A stretch of 64,000 nucleotides of DNA from Panorpa germanica (Eukaryota > Arthropoda > Insecta > Mecoptera > Panorpidae). The translations under genes and the position numbers were made by a program. Below, piece after piece: positions 37,486 to 50,640 of this stretch. The stretch lies in contig OY783217.1 in NCBI GenBank assembly GCA_963678705.1, positions 1,674,001 through 1,738,000 of the forward strand, given 5' to 3'. The stretch's first letter is position 1. Every line of letters begins with the position of its first letter. Below the pieces are notes generated by a model. It saw nothing but the letters and a program-made list of their open reading frames with translations. It ran no database searches and was not told where the DNA came from.

Positions 37486-39930
37486 CTTAAGAGTAATCCA
37501 TTATTGACATTACACGCATAAGGCACAAGACGTGACAAGTGGGGTTTCAATATCAGAACAGCCTTGGCAATTAACCACAAAAAGGGCTCTTATATAGATG
37601 GTAGTTAAGTACAATTTTCAAGAAATCTTCCTGCTTCTACGTAGTACATATTTTCCGTGTCACTGCACTGATAGTTTGATGTAGTTATTTTCTAAAACAT
37701 TAATTAATCTAGCGTGAGTTTATCACTTAATATTTCAAACAAAAAAACTATAAGTTCACAGAAGTAAATTAAATTTAGTAAATTAGAGAGAGAATGTTGT
37801 ATTTGGACTGGTTAAACATGTAAAACAAACCCGCATATGGAGGAACATTACTATTAACATGGAACTACCCTTTATATTGTGCATTATTTGTGTATGGGCT
37901 AGATCAGTTGTGAACAAAGAATTGTCAAATGTGTTATTCCTTGTACTAAACCCAGTAGCTTTACGAAATATTATTAATTTCATTTGTTTTTTTAGATTCA
38001 GTCGATATCTGTTCATGTAGGTGATATAGGTTGTATCAAGAAGAGCTGATGTCTTATAAAACGTGAAATATTGAGAATTGTTTTTGATTTTTTACATTTA
38101 TTGCACAGACGTTTCAGATATTCTACAAATGACAATTTTTACGGGTATTTCTTCCATAATTTTCATAACCATGTTCATAAATACTTAATGAGTTCAATTT
38201 CGTCACTTCATAGTTTTTTACCCCCCCCCCCCTCACTAGTAACGTCTTGACACACATTGTGAACCCCTCAATTATGAAATAAATATATATTTTTTTGATT
38301 TAATTTTATTTTGGTATGGGTCTTTGTGTTCTACATAACATATTTTTATAATAATTACAGCTCCATAAATCTGCCCGCGGCCCGTATATTATGCATTACT
38401 GTATTTAGAACACAAGCTGTATCTAAAGTACAGAAATTGCTGATTTTATGTATTATGTGGTATTAATTAGACAGCGGCTGACACCCCTCGCAATGGGGTA
38501 CTTCAAACACCCCAATGTTTTACAAAATGAGTCAACCCTATCACTCAGTCCTATCCCTTTGCGCTTTGCCATATGCAAAACTCGAACCATTGATTTCGCT
38601 AAAACAAAACATAAAAACAAATGAGTTCCTTTACACTACAAAAAATAAATGATTTGTAAATTAGTAAAACAAAACATATGTTCAATGGAAAAATAAAAAA
38701 ATTTATAAAAATCTGTTTTAATTAAAGAATATGTTGTAATATGTTCTATGTTTTATTCAGCGTCCTGCTGCGTTTATATATTAATGCGAAGCTTTATTTT
38801 TATGTTCAATATTTAGGCTCGTGCCATAAATATTGTTTACATTTGACCTCTGTATAATGTTTAAATAAGGTTAAAACAGGGACGTAGGCGACCAATTTAT
38901 TTGTAAGGGGCACTAAAAAGTAACACCTTACAGAAGAGAGTTAAGTAACGATTCTTCTCTTATTTGATTCTCTTAATATATCAGTAATATTAAAAACAGA
39001 AGCCATTTGTTTTTTTATACTAATTATTCTCCAATTAGGCAGTTTGTCGTGCGTCATGGTTGATGATTTTTATTGATTTAAATTAGTAAAATTATCTCTA
39101 TGCATTAGCTACTTTTATAGGAATTGAAAATAAAGTGAAAAGTCATAAAAAGGTTGTACCCGCTTAAAACCTCTATTGGATAGATTTAAAAAAAAAATTT
39201 AGGCTAAGATTAACGTTTACTAATAAATCCCGAAGTTTGACAATTTTTGGCCATTTAGAATCTCTTCCCATTTGAAGCAAGTAAAACTTCCTGCCCGCCA
39301 AACTATTTTCTATTATATACAAAAAATCTCTCGATAGAATTGTGCAAAAATTTAGGGGACTGAAGAAAAATGTTTTTTAAGCAAATTAAAAAATATGTAA
39401 ATAATTTAAAATATCTTTTTTTTAAATTCAAGCCACGCTGGAAAATGTGACATTCTCAAAATCTGCCACTCGGAAATTAAAGCGAGAATGAATACTACTC
39501 ACTAACAAGCATTTACTTTTAATGCATTTTAATTAATCAATAATTAATTTGATTGAATAAGTAGTTTCCCTCTCAAAAGTAATTTGTGTTAGTTGCCTAA
39601 AATTTGATTGGTTATATAGTAAGTATTAATAGTACTCTGTCATTCAGAGATGAATCTCAAGTAGTTGGGAGTCTGCTTAATCGTAACAAGTGGTAAATAG
39701 TTGTAGTTGGCGTCCGATCTCCTCTCTGCATCTTGTTTTCTTTTTAAACATTTATATAGTCCAGTAAAAATATTCCAAATAAAGGGTTAAATAAAAAAAT
39801 TAAATTTATTTTTTATTATTATTTTATTTTAGTTTATTTATATATTTAGAGTTTTTAATTGTATCATTGATGAAATGAAAAGATGATTACTGAAGCTTAA
39901 AGCAATTAAAGGGCCACTAAATGAAAATGG
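37486..39930. other. Gene-free region with a C12 tract
   Basis: A run of 12 C lies at 38221-38232. A slightly GC-richer patch at 38460-38600 may be transposon remnant. Nothing coding was recognised. Confidence 0.4.
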
Positions 39931-39939
39931 GATACTGAT

Positions 39940-40345
39940 ATGGTAAAGTGTATATTACACCACTAAAATGGCCAAGAAGATTAATGACAATGACCTCAAG
40001 ACTAAGAATGAATCATTCTGGAGCTCCGAAACATCTAGTAAATTATTACCAAATCCTTAATGCGAATGTGGTGAAGAGGAGGCAGATCCTGACCACATTC
40101 TGTGGCAATATAAATATACAACAATGGCAAGAAATGGACTCCAAAGGGCGGTGCTACAGACTTCGCAGACACTTCCTGTTAACATCGTCTTTTTGATTGC
40201 GAAACCGAAATTTATAACAGCAGCGGCCATGAATAGATCATTCTTGTTGTCGGGATATAAAGTTTAGTTAAAGTGAAAGCAGAACATTATTAGGGGCAGT
40301 AAAAGGCTACGTGCCTAGGAAGCCCGAGAAATTATAAATAAAAAA
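39940..40345 (+). mobile_element. Degenerate LINE tail (family 2)
   Basis: Broken frames spell SRLRMNHSGAPKHL, then CECGEEEADPDHILWQ, the conserved end of RNase H-bearing I/jockey-type ORF2 proteins. The nucleotide tail (cctaggaagcccgagaaatt) matches the 3' tail of the copy at 53233-53613 in reverse complement. Frameshifts show it is dead. Confidence 0.75.
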
Positions 40346-40499
40346 TCAATTTAAAATTATGAACTAAAATAGAGTAATGAACAAATTGATTTAGCTCTAA
40401 TAACTAATAATAAAAACTTCAGGCCGGAACTCTTTTCCGGCTGGACTAAGGGCTGCTAATAAGTATAGTAGTTGGTTCGTAAGCCGGCGGAGGATGGTT

Positions 40500-40857
40500 G
40501 GGTTGGGTTGGCTTGGCTTGAATCCGTTTTATACAATTTTAAGTCAGTAACGTTTGAAACGTTCAACAACGAACATTGTTGCAGTGCGCTATCATGCTGC
40601 GTGTAACATGTGCGCACTCATAAACGACGCGCGTAATTCAATAACAAAAACTACTTATCATTCTTACTTAATATATTACAATTAATTAACTATAGATTTT
40701 AATTAACGATAGTGTCTAGTTTGAATATTACTTTAATTTATATATATAATCTAATAAAATATCAATAGAGTATAATTTAACTTTTAAGTGTATGTTTATT
40801 AACATTTAGATGTTCGAATAATTGCTATTAATAAGTTCGTTTTAAAACTATTTAATC
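40500..40857 (+). promoter_or_regulatory. Putative promoter/leader of the gene starting at 40858
   Basis: CpG-containing, less AT-rich stretch (about 40550-40640, e.g. gacgcgcgtaattc) upstream of a signal-peptide exon. It also holds a small inverted pair aacgttt/aaacgtt near 40550. No TATA box is obvious. Confidence 0.3.
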
Positions 40858-40942
40858 ATGAATTATTGGGATTTTATTGTAGTGCTTTGTGTGACATTTG
40901 TTATTAATTTAAACATCGGAGATTTGGCAGCATCCCAAGAAG
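40858..40942 (+). CDS. First coding exon of a secreted or membrane protein (partial gene)
   Basis: ATG at 40858 opens 28 codons, MNYWDFIVVLCVTFVINL followed by NIGDLAASQE, and ends in phase 1 at the strong donor GAAG/gtgagt. The hydrophobic core with a small-residue stretch looks like a signal peptide cleaved around AAS. The rest of the gene must lie to the right. The best continuation I see is 44058-44124, whose phase fits. The protein cannot be named from this. Confidence 0.6.
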
Positions 40943-42067
40943 GTGAGTTTTATTTTTGTAACAAATTTATTTATTTATTTATGTATTAAGTTTTGAAAAA
41001 TTTGTGGAATGTTTTGCAAATATGTAATATAATTTGTTTACATGTTATATTTATTAAATGTTTGTTTTTATTAAATTTAAAATAATGACGAAACGTTTGT
41101 GTTATTTATATGTTAAAAGGTTTTAATTATAGAATCTAATTTTACGCTTATATGACCGTGAAATTGTGAATATTTAAAATATGTTATTTTATAATATATC
41201 TGATAGATTTAAGAATGCAACCAATCCAATTTATACTCTTTAAACTTCACTCTCTTGTAAGAGTTAAGTTAAACATCAAAATTAAATAACTAAATACGTT
41301 TTGCGTTTTATAAAGGGAAGAATTTTATAAATTCATTTAGAAATGTTATATACAGTTCCATGTATAATATATCATAATACAAGTAAAAGTATAAATCAAT
41401 CATTAAAATATGAGGTGTACACCTACAATAAGTAATGTCTCGTAGTAATAGTAATTCACATGTTGAATGAAGCGCTACAATGTTTACTTATGCAGTCAGT
41501 GCCCTGTCGTGGTGTGATATTAGATAACGTAAAATATTACGAAGTATGAATGATAATGTGATACTGCAGTTTTCAGTGATTGTCAATCGACAATCGATAT
41601 ATACATATATTTAAATTTTATTTATTTAACGGGTACGTCATCGGTAGATGGCAAGCTCACATGTCATTTTCATGTGTCACAAAATTTGATGAATATCTCT
41701 TGGGACTGATTGTAAATCATGAAGTATATTCCATAACCCGAAGATAGAGCAGTCTGTCGTCCACTGTACCCACAATGGTTGATAAAATAATTTTAATTAT
41801 ATTTTAAAGTATAAAAATTATCTACGTCAATAATACTTTTGTGTAACTGGCAGGTAAATTGTCCTATCTACTAAATTAATAAATTTGAGAATATTATTTC
41901 AGCAAAGCGTTCCATATATTTATTTAGTTATCACTGGTAAAATATTTACAGAATGAAACGAATTCTGAATATTTATTGTTACTTAATTTTATCCTTAAAT
42001 TTAAGGGTAACTCTTAGGTACTCTAGGGGTTACATATTGACGAAGTGAGAGGGATGAGATCTTGATC

Positions 42068-42393
42068 TAGCGATGGCGATCTGAGATCGATTAATCGAAG
42101 AATCTTTTTAATAGATTTTAAACAATGGATCGAAAATCGAGATTTGTTTTTTTTTTTGTAAGAATGCAACTATACAATTATTTTCATTATTATAAGCTTG
42201 ATAATGAAATATTGGGAATTATAATTATTTTATTCTATAATAAATAACGTACTTGATTTTATTGATTAATCAAAAATCACTTATTCTTTATTCTTCACTC
42301 TTCACTATTTTTTGGATCGAAAAATCGATTTTTTAGACTTCGATTCGAATCGATTAAAAAATCGATCTTTTTTAAGAAGAATCGCCATCCCTA
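42068..42393. mobile_element. hAT-type MITE
   Basis: Left end tagcgatggcgatctg and right end (reverse complement tagggatggcgattctt) are inverted repeats; the interior adds aatcgatt-type palindromic stretches. Flanks tcttgatc (42060-42067) and ccttgatt (42394-42401) match at 6 of 8 positions, as expected of an old 8-bp duplication. No coding sequence. Confidence 0.75.
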
Positions 42394-42401
42394 CCTTGAT
42401 T

Positions 42402-44057
42402 TCAGGCTCAAGCTTTTTCGTCGGTTTCATTCTTAGACCAGCTGTTTTATTGTTTCCTTTAATTGTAAATGGGTATAGTATATACCTAATGATCGACCTA
42501 ATCAAAAGCTTGATAGAGTAGTAAGAGGTCTTCCGTATCAGAAATAAGCCGATAATTAAAAAAAAGATATGCAAATGAAAAGAAATTTTAGAAACCTTTT
42601 TTCAATTTACATATACTTTGACGAAATAATTTTTTTTTGTACATTTGTATTAGAGTTTTTAGAAACGCTGATTGATTTGTAATGGCCAAACCTCAATGTG
42701 TGAAATAATACAAACTTCAAATAAGTTACATGCTTCTATAATTTAGAAGCATGAACTATCATCGTGGGAAAACATTTTCATTAATTGCAGCTCATTACTA
42801 GGTTATGAAACAATAAAATATACATTTTTTGTGACATGACTTAATTATTTACATTATTTTTTCTACTCGTAACGCTTTTACATCTGAGGACATAATAGTT
42901 ATTCTTATTACACAATATTCAACGGACGCAGTGGAGTGTCGTCTTGGTTCGTTTTGGATTAGCTGGCATATTTATATTATTTGTTTATATTTGAATTTAT
43001 ATTATCTATACTCAAATAAAACCTAAAGTAAATATATATTTAAAGTTTCAAGATTAGAAATAAGGATATAGCTTTCATTGATAAAATACTAGCATCAACG
43101 CCTTGGTCACTGTCTAATGTTATTGTCTAAGATTTAGTTTTGTTTAATTTGCTATCACAGTGAAAAATGACCTGTAATTGTTTTTGTATTTATAAATGCA
43201 TATCAAGTTTCTGTCAACATATTGATTGAAATTTGAGCATTTCATATTGTATTTGACCGACAAACAATGTTTTTAGTCTATCGACATGCTTTGCGACTTA
43301 GACAGTTTTACATGTTTCAAAAAATAAATAAATAATAAAAATGTGATCAATTTTTTAACATTTAGGTTTCTTCAAGCAGTTAAATAGCTATTGCGATAAC
43401 TGCAATCAGACTTTAATGTAATATGACAAATTACACACTTGATTTTTATAATTAGTCGTTACGTTAATTGTCGTCTTCGTTTAAAAAGTAATATTTGTTA
43501 GATTCAAATAAACGAATAAAGACAAATAAATCTAATATCAAAAAATATATTTGATTTAATAACAAGAAAAACAAGTTTTAATTAAAATTAAGAAAAGTTA
43601 ATTACGGGGCTCCATCAAGGCCTATGCAGTGCATCTCAAATACCGGCCGATACGTTAAATATAATCAACCTTGTACAAACAATATAATTTTATATTTCTT
43701 ACATTTCCGGTACGGACAAAGCCACGACATATTTCTTTCCTTTTGTTGATCGTTAAAAGCTTGTTTTTTTTTCTTTTATAAGAAAAAGAACACTTGGAAT
43801 TATGTTTTGTATGTTTGTTTGGATTAGAAATTATCGAATAACAAAAGTTTCAAACATGGGAAATATGGTCCCCTGTAATAAAACGATCTTGATATTAAAT
43901 TAATATTAGTTAGAGAGTGTTAAGAAAAATCTGTCATGTTGTAGGTTATAAATTTCCACCCTCCCCTTAAATAGCTGATGGAGAGGTTACTTATTCTTTG
44001 TGTTGTCTACCATTTCTATTGAAAATCAAACGACGTATGAAGTATATAATTTTACAG
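42402..44057. other. Probable intron sequence
   Basis: If the exons at 40858 and 44058 belong together this is intron. Nothing else was recognised. Confidence 0.3.
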
Positions 44058-44124
44058 ATTTAAAATGCATTGCCGTCCCAGAGACGACTGCAACATGCGA
44101 CATTCATTTATCGACTCTGACGTG
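44058..44124 (+). CDS. Candidate second exon of the gene starting at 40858
   Basis: A 67-bp segment lies between an acceptor (aattttacag) and a donor (CTGACGTG/gtaaaa). Joined to the phase-1 end of 40858-40942 it reads ...SQE-DLKCIAVPETTATC-DIHLSTLT with no stop, and it leaves phase 2. Two cysteines suit an extracellular protein. A second frame is also open, and the exon is short, so chance is possible. Confidence 0.35.
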
Positions 44125-44394
44125 GTAAAAAGCAAAATCCTTTGTAAACTAAAATGAAAACATTACTTAAATTTGCATTATCGTACACGGGATACGAGAC
44201 CGAGATTTGAAAAAATGAAAAGAAATAGTCTGACTCTTATTACTTAAATGAATACTTCTTTTAAACAAACAAAACTGGTTGAATTAATTCGTACAAACTA
44301 CAAAGGATGTCGATGTCTTAAGGTACATATTACACCGGTGTTGTACTACATCTCAGGAAGAATTGAGACGTAAGACGAAGATAAGAATTGGACA

Positions 44395-44575
44395 TAACGT
44401 CGAAAGATTGGTGGTTTTTTTGAAATGTTGAACCCTTTAATCATTAAAAGGACAGAAATGATTATTTAATGAGTACGATCAGACCAACTTATAGTACATA
44501 TAAGTACAGTTACAATATATAATACAGTTTTTCTAAAAATGAAGACATTGTTCACAAGCCCATTAAAAACCTCTC
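44395..44575 (+). mobile_element. Partial, diverged copy of the 'gggcttgtg' element
   Basis: Holds ttgaaccctttaatcatt and a terminal cacaagccca in the same order as the right half of 22934-23602, at clearly lower identity. Confidence 0.5.
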
Positions 44576-46026
44576 ATGTTTTAAAAAAGTACAAGTATTA
44601 ATTCTATTTGCAATGTGTTATAAAAAAAACTGTTTCAACGACCCACTTTGAATGACGCTGTTAAAAAAAGGGAGAGAGAAGTGGTAATTGTGTTTTAACT
44701 TCATTTGTCGCAAATTGATGAACGCCACCTCCTACTAGTCCCCGCGTAACATCTGTGGCCAGAAATGCAGTTCAAGTGCAGTTGATGAAATAAAATAGGG
44801 TTTAATGAAACAATCGAATGTGCATTAATTAAATAAAAAATTGATATATAAATAAGTGAGTTTATTAAGTGTCAATTTCATGATGAAATTGCTGTATCGA
44901 TTCATAATCAATTTTATTAAATTGAGAGGGAAAAGAATGGCTTTTTATAGTATAAGAACAATTTCTGAATATGTCCTCTTGATTTCATAGAATTCTGTTT
45001 TGTAAAAAATAGTATGTTAAATAATATAAAGAAGTCTATAGTTATGATTGCCTTATTTAAAATGCAAAATTATCCAAAACGAAAATCTTTTAGTTAATAA
45101 ATAAATTTATAATAATAAACTAAATAAAGCAATTAAATAAGTAATTTACTGATTTATTTATCGCATAATTAAAAATTTTATTGCAATTAATTGCATTTTT
45201 GTATTAAGCAAGCATGAATAAATTTTTCATATATTTTGTGCCCGATAAAAAGAGCTAGAACTGATTTCGGAACCGTGCCTTCTTAATCACCAATATATTT
45301 TTATTACTACAATAAAAGGCTATGCAGCTAATTAGTAGAAATTGCATTTTAAGTGAATGTTTATTACAAAGCTCAACTGAACTCTGCCGAAGAACATACG
45401 CTGATGCAAGTTTTGCAACATTGGTGGATTTAAGACCAAAACAAAAACAAGTATCTGGTACCTCAATCTGAATAACGGCATCTGATTGGTTTTAAATCAT
45501 TCAATATATGTACGCATTTAAAAAGAAATTTGTTTTTATATAATAAAATAAATACTCATAGTATTCCCACGGTTTTGAAGGATATGTTTTATCAGTAGAT
45601 CATAATAGTAGACCTAATTTTGAGACCACATTTCTGTAAATATTAAGATTCTAATTTCATAATGTTAACGCTATTTAGCACTATGAATACTCATAGTACA
45701 TCACTGTGGTTTCAACCTAGGTCTGGCGATGACATAATGCAGAGAATGCCGAGAGGTGCCGTTGATTAGAATGCTGATGCAGCGACTTATGGCCCACATG
45801 ACGCGTGTCTGAGGGCAACTGTTGGTAACAGATACTTAGGGTTTCGGTATTGAAACGTATTATTATTGGAATTGTTATAAATAAATGAATGTTATATAAT
45901 TATTGAGTTTTAATTGAGAGAACCCTAACAAGGTAAATATTCAATGGGATATAACTAAATTAACTTTCGGAAGACTAACTTGCGCCTGTGCAAAGATCAG
46001 TTATGTATCATTTACATATTTCTTAC
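44576..46026. other. No gene recognised
   Basis: A GC-richer patch at 45720-45840 has no clean coding reading. Sequence near 45262-45290 (cggaaccgtgccttctt) resembles 36930-36955, suggesting another short repeat. Confidence 0.3.
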
Positions 46027-46115
46027 CAGAAAAAGTGTAGCAATTGTAGCTTGTTCCCAATAAAAATTGCTGAGGCTGGGCCCAATCAAAGAAGTAGCAT
46101 TTTCCGATGATGTAC
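46027..46115 (-). CDS. Candidate internal exon of an unidentified minus-strand gene
   Basis: On the minus strand an excellent acceptor (attaattctttccag) and donor (TTTCTG/gtaaga) enclose 89 bp. One frame reads YIIGKCYFFDWAQPQQ then FLLGTSYNCYTFS, entering and leaving in phase 1, and looks like the opening of a cysteine-rich, possibly C-type-lectin-like, domain. A second frame (TSSENATSLIGPSL...) is also open. No partner exon was found, so both the frame and the gene are unproven. Confidence 0.35.
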
Positions 46116-47770
46116 CTGGAAAGAATTAATTTGAGATGAGAAAAATTTCTATTTGAAAGGAACTCCACGGAAAGAATTTAATTTTGTAGTAAGATAAAGA
46201 TAGATAGCGATAAGAAAGATTTGTAGTTAAGTTATTGCTAAAAAGAACTTGTACAGACGTTTAGATGTACTATATATATCTGTTTAACTCGAAATGTAGT
46301 TATGTTTTGTAATTTTTCATAAATGCAATCATTCATTGCTTTTACCACTAATATTAATTACATACTTCTCCTATCTTATGCAGTATCCGCATCCGCTGTT
46401 TAATTGAATGCCTATATTTCACCAACATAAAAATGCATTTGATATAAATTTAAATTAAAATATGCATCATATCCTGTTTATTTTTAGAACAGAAATGGCA
46501 AAAACTAAGTACTAGTACGCAATCTGAATATTAATTAATTATTTTAACTTAATTTTAAACTGTTTATATCTATAATTAATCAAATCATAACGAAGTTAGT
46601 TTTTAAGATTATTATAATTTCAATTTATTAAAATTCTCGTCAGTGAACTTTATGACCCCGCGGCTTGGGTATTCAGATTTGTATCAAAAGTACAAGAATT
46701 CTTGCATGCCGAATTAGGGCTGCACGGTTGTTAGAGTATCTTATACTTATGGTAAATTCAAAGGCGCAACGCAATTGCCTACGCGCAGGGAATGAATAAT
46801 TTACAAATAGATTTGCAAAGAATTTGTGCATAGAATATTTAATTTATTTATATTAGTAACATTGTTTGCTATACATTGCTTATTTTTGAATAAAATAAAT
46901 ACTTATTGCTCTGTATTACTATATATACTCGTTAACAAAATAGAAAAAGTTTTTAATACATTTCTTTCAGTATATATATTTTATTTACAAATATATAAAG
47001 TTTGTATTTTAATTTAAATATGTTTGCTCTGTTTTTTTAAATAAAAAAAGTGAGATGATTACAGGTGCTGATCTGGACCGCAAACTGGTTATCCTTGTAG
47101 AGGTCTGAGATGATCAGGCATCAACCCTTTGAAATCAACGCAACGTATGCATTGAATGTTACAGACACTCCATTTAAGACAGTTTCCACTTTTCGTGTTA
47201 TTATACATTATTTGATTCTCTCACTTCTACAATAGGTTTCAACATTTTTAACTGTTTAAGTGTTTCGTTTTGACAGCTAAAACGATTCTCAGAAGAACAT
47301 AATACGGCTTCACTTTTAATTATAGATTCCGTTAACAAAATGTGCAGAACATAAAATATTTTAACTTCTTTGATATGACTAAGATATGTTTAAGTCGGAG
47401 AAATCTGTTGTGAAAAGTGTTTAATCGTGCTTTTTGGCTAGACAACAATTTGCTTATCTTATCATGTAAAAAGGGGAAGCCAGGATTTAAATTTGAATTA
47501 TCGGGGAAAGGGGCGTCCCAATTTGGTCGCCATATTGAAAATAAGAGTGTCAGATCAGTTCTGTGTCACAAGAAATCAGTTTTCTTGTATATCTTGAAAA
47601 CTTTTAGTACAGAGCTTCTTTGCAGATAATAATATTTCTTACAAGTTTTGCTGTTAACTTTTAAAAGAGATATAAATAAAAAATAAATCTTAAATTAAGT
47701 TTTGTACCACAAAGTTGCAGATAATGTTACTATTTACAAAAAAGCATATTACAAAATTATTGTGAGAGCT

Positions 47771-48475
47771 AGGGCTTCTGTCCATGATAACTTGCATGCA
47801 AGCTACAAATAAAGCTAGACATATTCTGCATCTCAGTTCTATCCACGTAATGTCATACAAGCTGCAAACAGGGTCATTTCTCTTAAGTATAGCATTGGCA
47901 AAACACGTTTTCTTATTAGGAAAATATCAATTGATGAAGAAGATGTGATTATAGCATACGCTTTTATTAGAAGACGATGAATCAGACGTAGAATGTATTG
48001 GCTTCATCCATACGTCGAAAAGAACATCAACCGCAGATTGTTTGTTGCTACAAGAGAGTTATCAGAGGATGATTCAGTATTTCAATCAGTATACCAAATG
48101 ACTATTGTTCAATAATATGAACAAATAATATGACGTTGCAGCTGCGTGGACAGAGCATCCTTTGTTTAAATGCAAGCTACAAGAATGCGTGTAATAAGTA
48201 GTAAATGACGACAGCGTGCGTATGAAATGACGCTACACATCTCTGCTCATCTTATCATATTTGTGCACATTTCTGCTTATGATGTCATAAGCTTGACATG
48301 CCCTGCGACCGAAAAACACAGTCGCACAAAACCAGTTTCAAATCAGTTTTCTTAAATTCGTGCCGTGTGTTTTCTCTCATTCGTACATACGTGCGTTCTC
48401 TCACTAACAACACAGTTTCATTCTTATTCGGTTCGGGCAGATCGATTTGCAATCAGTCGACCCATGTGCGGACGG
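47771..48475 (+). pseudogene. Relic of a PIF/Harbinger transposon
   Basis: Codons at about 47934-48115 read DEEDVIIAYAFIRRR, a TGA stop, then MYWLHPYVEKNINRR and LFVATRELSEDD. This is the N-terminal block seen in Harbinger transposase-derived proteins (R-R-x-Y/W-W-x-H-P ... R-E-L). The ends gggcttctgtccatg (47771) and, in reverse complement, ggccgtccgcacatg (48475) could be terminal repeats. A clean target duplication was not found. The catalytic part is missing. Confidence 0.6.
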
Positions 48476-48479
48476 CCTA

Positions 48480-49749
48480 AGCCTAAGTTTTCAAATTTAA
48501 ATTTAAATGCAGGTGTGACTTCTTTACATGATAAAACTAAAAATTTCTCAATATGCATGGTCAGATGACGTATTTCGCCAACTATTTATATTTTGTATAT
48601 GCTTGTTTTATATTCTCGCGTATTTCCACCACTATTGTTGAATGAGACATACATATAAAGTATATAGTATAGAATATATATAATTATCCAAGCTACCATT
48701 GAAGTACACAATACGCATTGAATATGAATCGACTGTGTAGTTTCGATTGTATAATCTGTATTTCATTTTCTTATTCAGTTCAATCTCTTATTGATCTCAG
48801 ATCACATCTCGGACTGGAATCGGCAGATTGCTTCATTCTTCCAGTGATACAACCAGCGTGTTGATTCGGTTCTTTTTTATTATTTCTTTTGAAATTTATT
48901 TTTATTTTAATTTGTTGTAGAATGTCACGTTCGAGTTTTTTGTCCCTTTTTTAAAATCGTATAAAGTATCTTCTTATATTATCCACTAATTGGACACTGA
49001 AGATCCGACTCGTTACAAAGATAATGCGTATATTATCTCAAGCTAATTTACATAACTAGTATGGTAAATTGTGCTAAATTGTGTAGCATACACTTTACTC
49101 CGGAAACAGTTATTACTCAAATTAAAGTGATTAGGTTTTGTACAATTAGTCGTTAAACTGATTTAAAATACAATTAGGATGATTTAAATATAACGCAGTT
49201 AATTATTGCACCACAGAAGTAAAACATTTATAACAAAAAGTTTAGCAAGCAGGCTGAATAAGCGAAACCTTAATTAAAAAAAAAAATAACAAACAATTAT
49301 TTAAAGTGTATATTTTATATATGTTTTTAATTATTTTTTTATTACTTTAAATGTTTAAACTATTAATGTGTCCAGCATTAAGAAAGGAGGAGGGGGAGGG
49401 GCGTCGCGTGTTATAACACACTGGATCCAAAATAACATTTTATATAAGAAAAAACTGTATAAACTAAAAGAAAAACTCAAAGTATTGATATTCGCCCGAT
49501 ATAGTGCCCATTAAATATTTTCCTCAACTAAATTTCCTTTTTTTTTTTAATATTCTTTTAGTTTTATTAGTTAAATATATTAAGAGTTAAGTCGTAATTA
49601 AGTTTTACATTAAAATTCTTAGTTAGTTTCTATAGAGAAAGAATTAAAAGCTGAACTACTGAAATAAATCATTTGTAGAATGAAAATTAACGACAAGTTT
49701 GTATGAAACTCGAACCACTGAGCTTTCTCGTAATGGGGTTCTATAAAAC
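48480..49749. other. No gene recognised
   Basis: A G-rich tract (aggagggggaggggcg) at about 49385-49402 is the only notable feature. Confidence 0.3.
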
Positions 49750-50362
49750 GGGCTCGTGTCCTCATTTTTTAGTAGTCGATTTTTCAATTGTTGATTGAAA
49801 TTAATGTTAATAAATGTGTATTGGCGTGTCTATTTTATTAAATATCTAAATATTGACAAGCAATTAAAAATTTAAATTGTAGTTTTAGCGCTAGAAATGG
49901 TCGGCCCTATTTGTATGACGCGAAATGCATTTTAAAGTCAGCTATTTGTTGAGTAGGTCAGTGATGAGGTAATGTTTTGTAGCTGTTGGTAGTCGAAATA
50001 ATCAAGTCAAATCAAAAAATAATAAGTTTTTATTTTATTTATCCCTGCTAAGGCAGACATAATATTGAAATTTTATTGTTCCTTGAAATAGCTGTAAATA
50101 ATATTTGATATTTTGATATATAAATACATATAGCAGAGATTTATGAGCTGTAAGGCTGGCAGCGGTTGTGATGTCACATGCATTTGAAATGTGTACAACG
50201 TTGAATCACTTTAATAATTAAAGAGACAAAATGACTTTTTTCATTGTTAATATCTCTTAACATATAAGGAGTTATTAAAAAATAATTGAACATTTGAGGT
50301 CCTAGTAACCCATTTTATCAATATACAGTACACTTTTATAGAAAGTAAGACATAGGGCACAG
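49750..50362 (+). mobile_element. Second full-length copy of the 'gggcttgtg' element
   Basis: Collinear with 22934-23602 with small indels. It starts gggctcgtgtcctcat and ends gacatagggcacaggct, so the ends are again inverted versions of one another. An oppositely oriented partial copy follows directly (50366-50640). Confidence 0.75.
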
Positions 50363-50365
50363 GCT

Positions 50366-50640
50366 CACTGTACTATATATTGATTAAGTTGACTATCAAG
50401 ACCTCAAATGTCCAATTAATTTTTAATAACTCGTTATATTTTAGGATGCATTACCAATTAAAAGAATACCTTGTTTTGTAACGTCATATCCGATTGCTTT
50501 TATGAGTTGCCATCTCTTTTATACAACAGAGTGTAAACGAGACGCATACGAATGTCAGTCAAACGTCAGTTACTATTTACAGCTGGGTCGTGCAGTCTAT
50601 AAGTTTTATATTATGAATGTTGTAAACAGAAAAAAATAAA
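50366..50640 (-). mobile_element. Inverted partial copy abutting 49750-50362
   Basis: Matches 21125-21430: tgtactatatattgat, aactcgttatatttta, and tttatacaacagag followed by cagttac-like sequence. It forms a tail-to-tail arrangement with the preceding element. Confidence 0.65.

Noticed and set aside
45723-45772. Possible third exon of the 40858 gene (phase fits, stops after ~16 codons)
   Set aside because: Weak acceptor, very short, ends without a poly(A) signal nearby; a chance fit is more likely.
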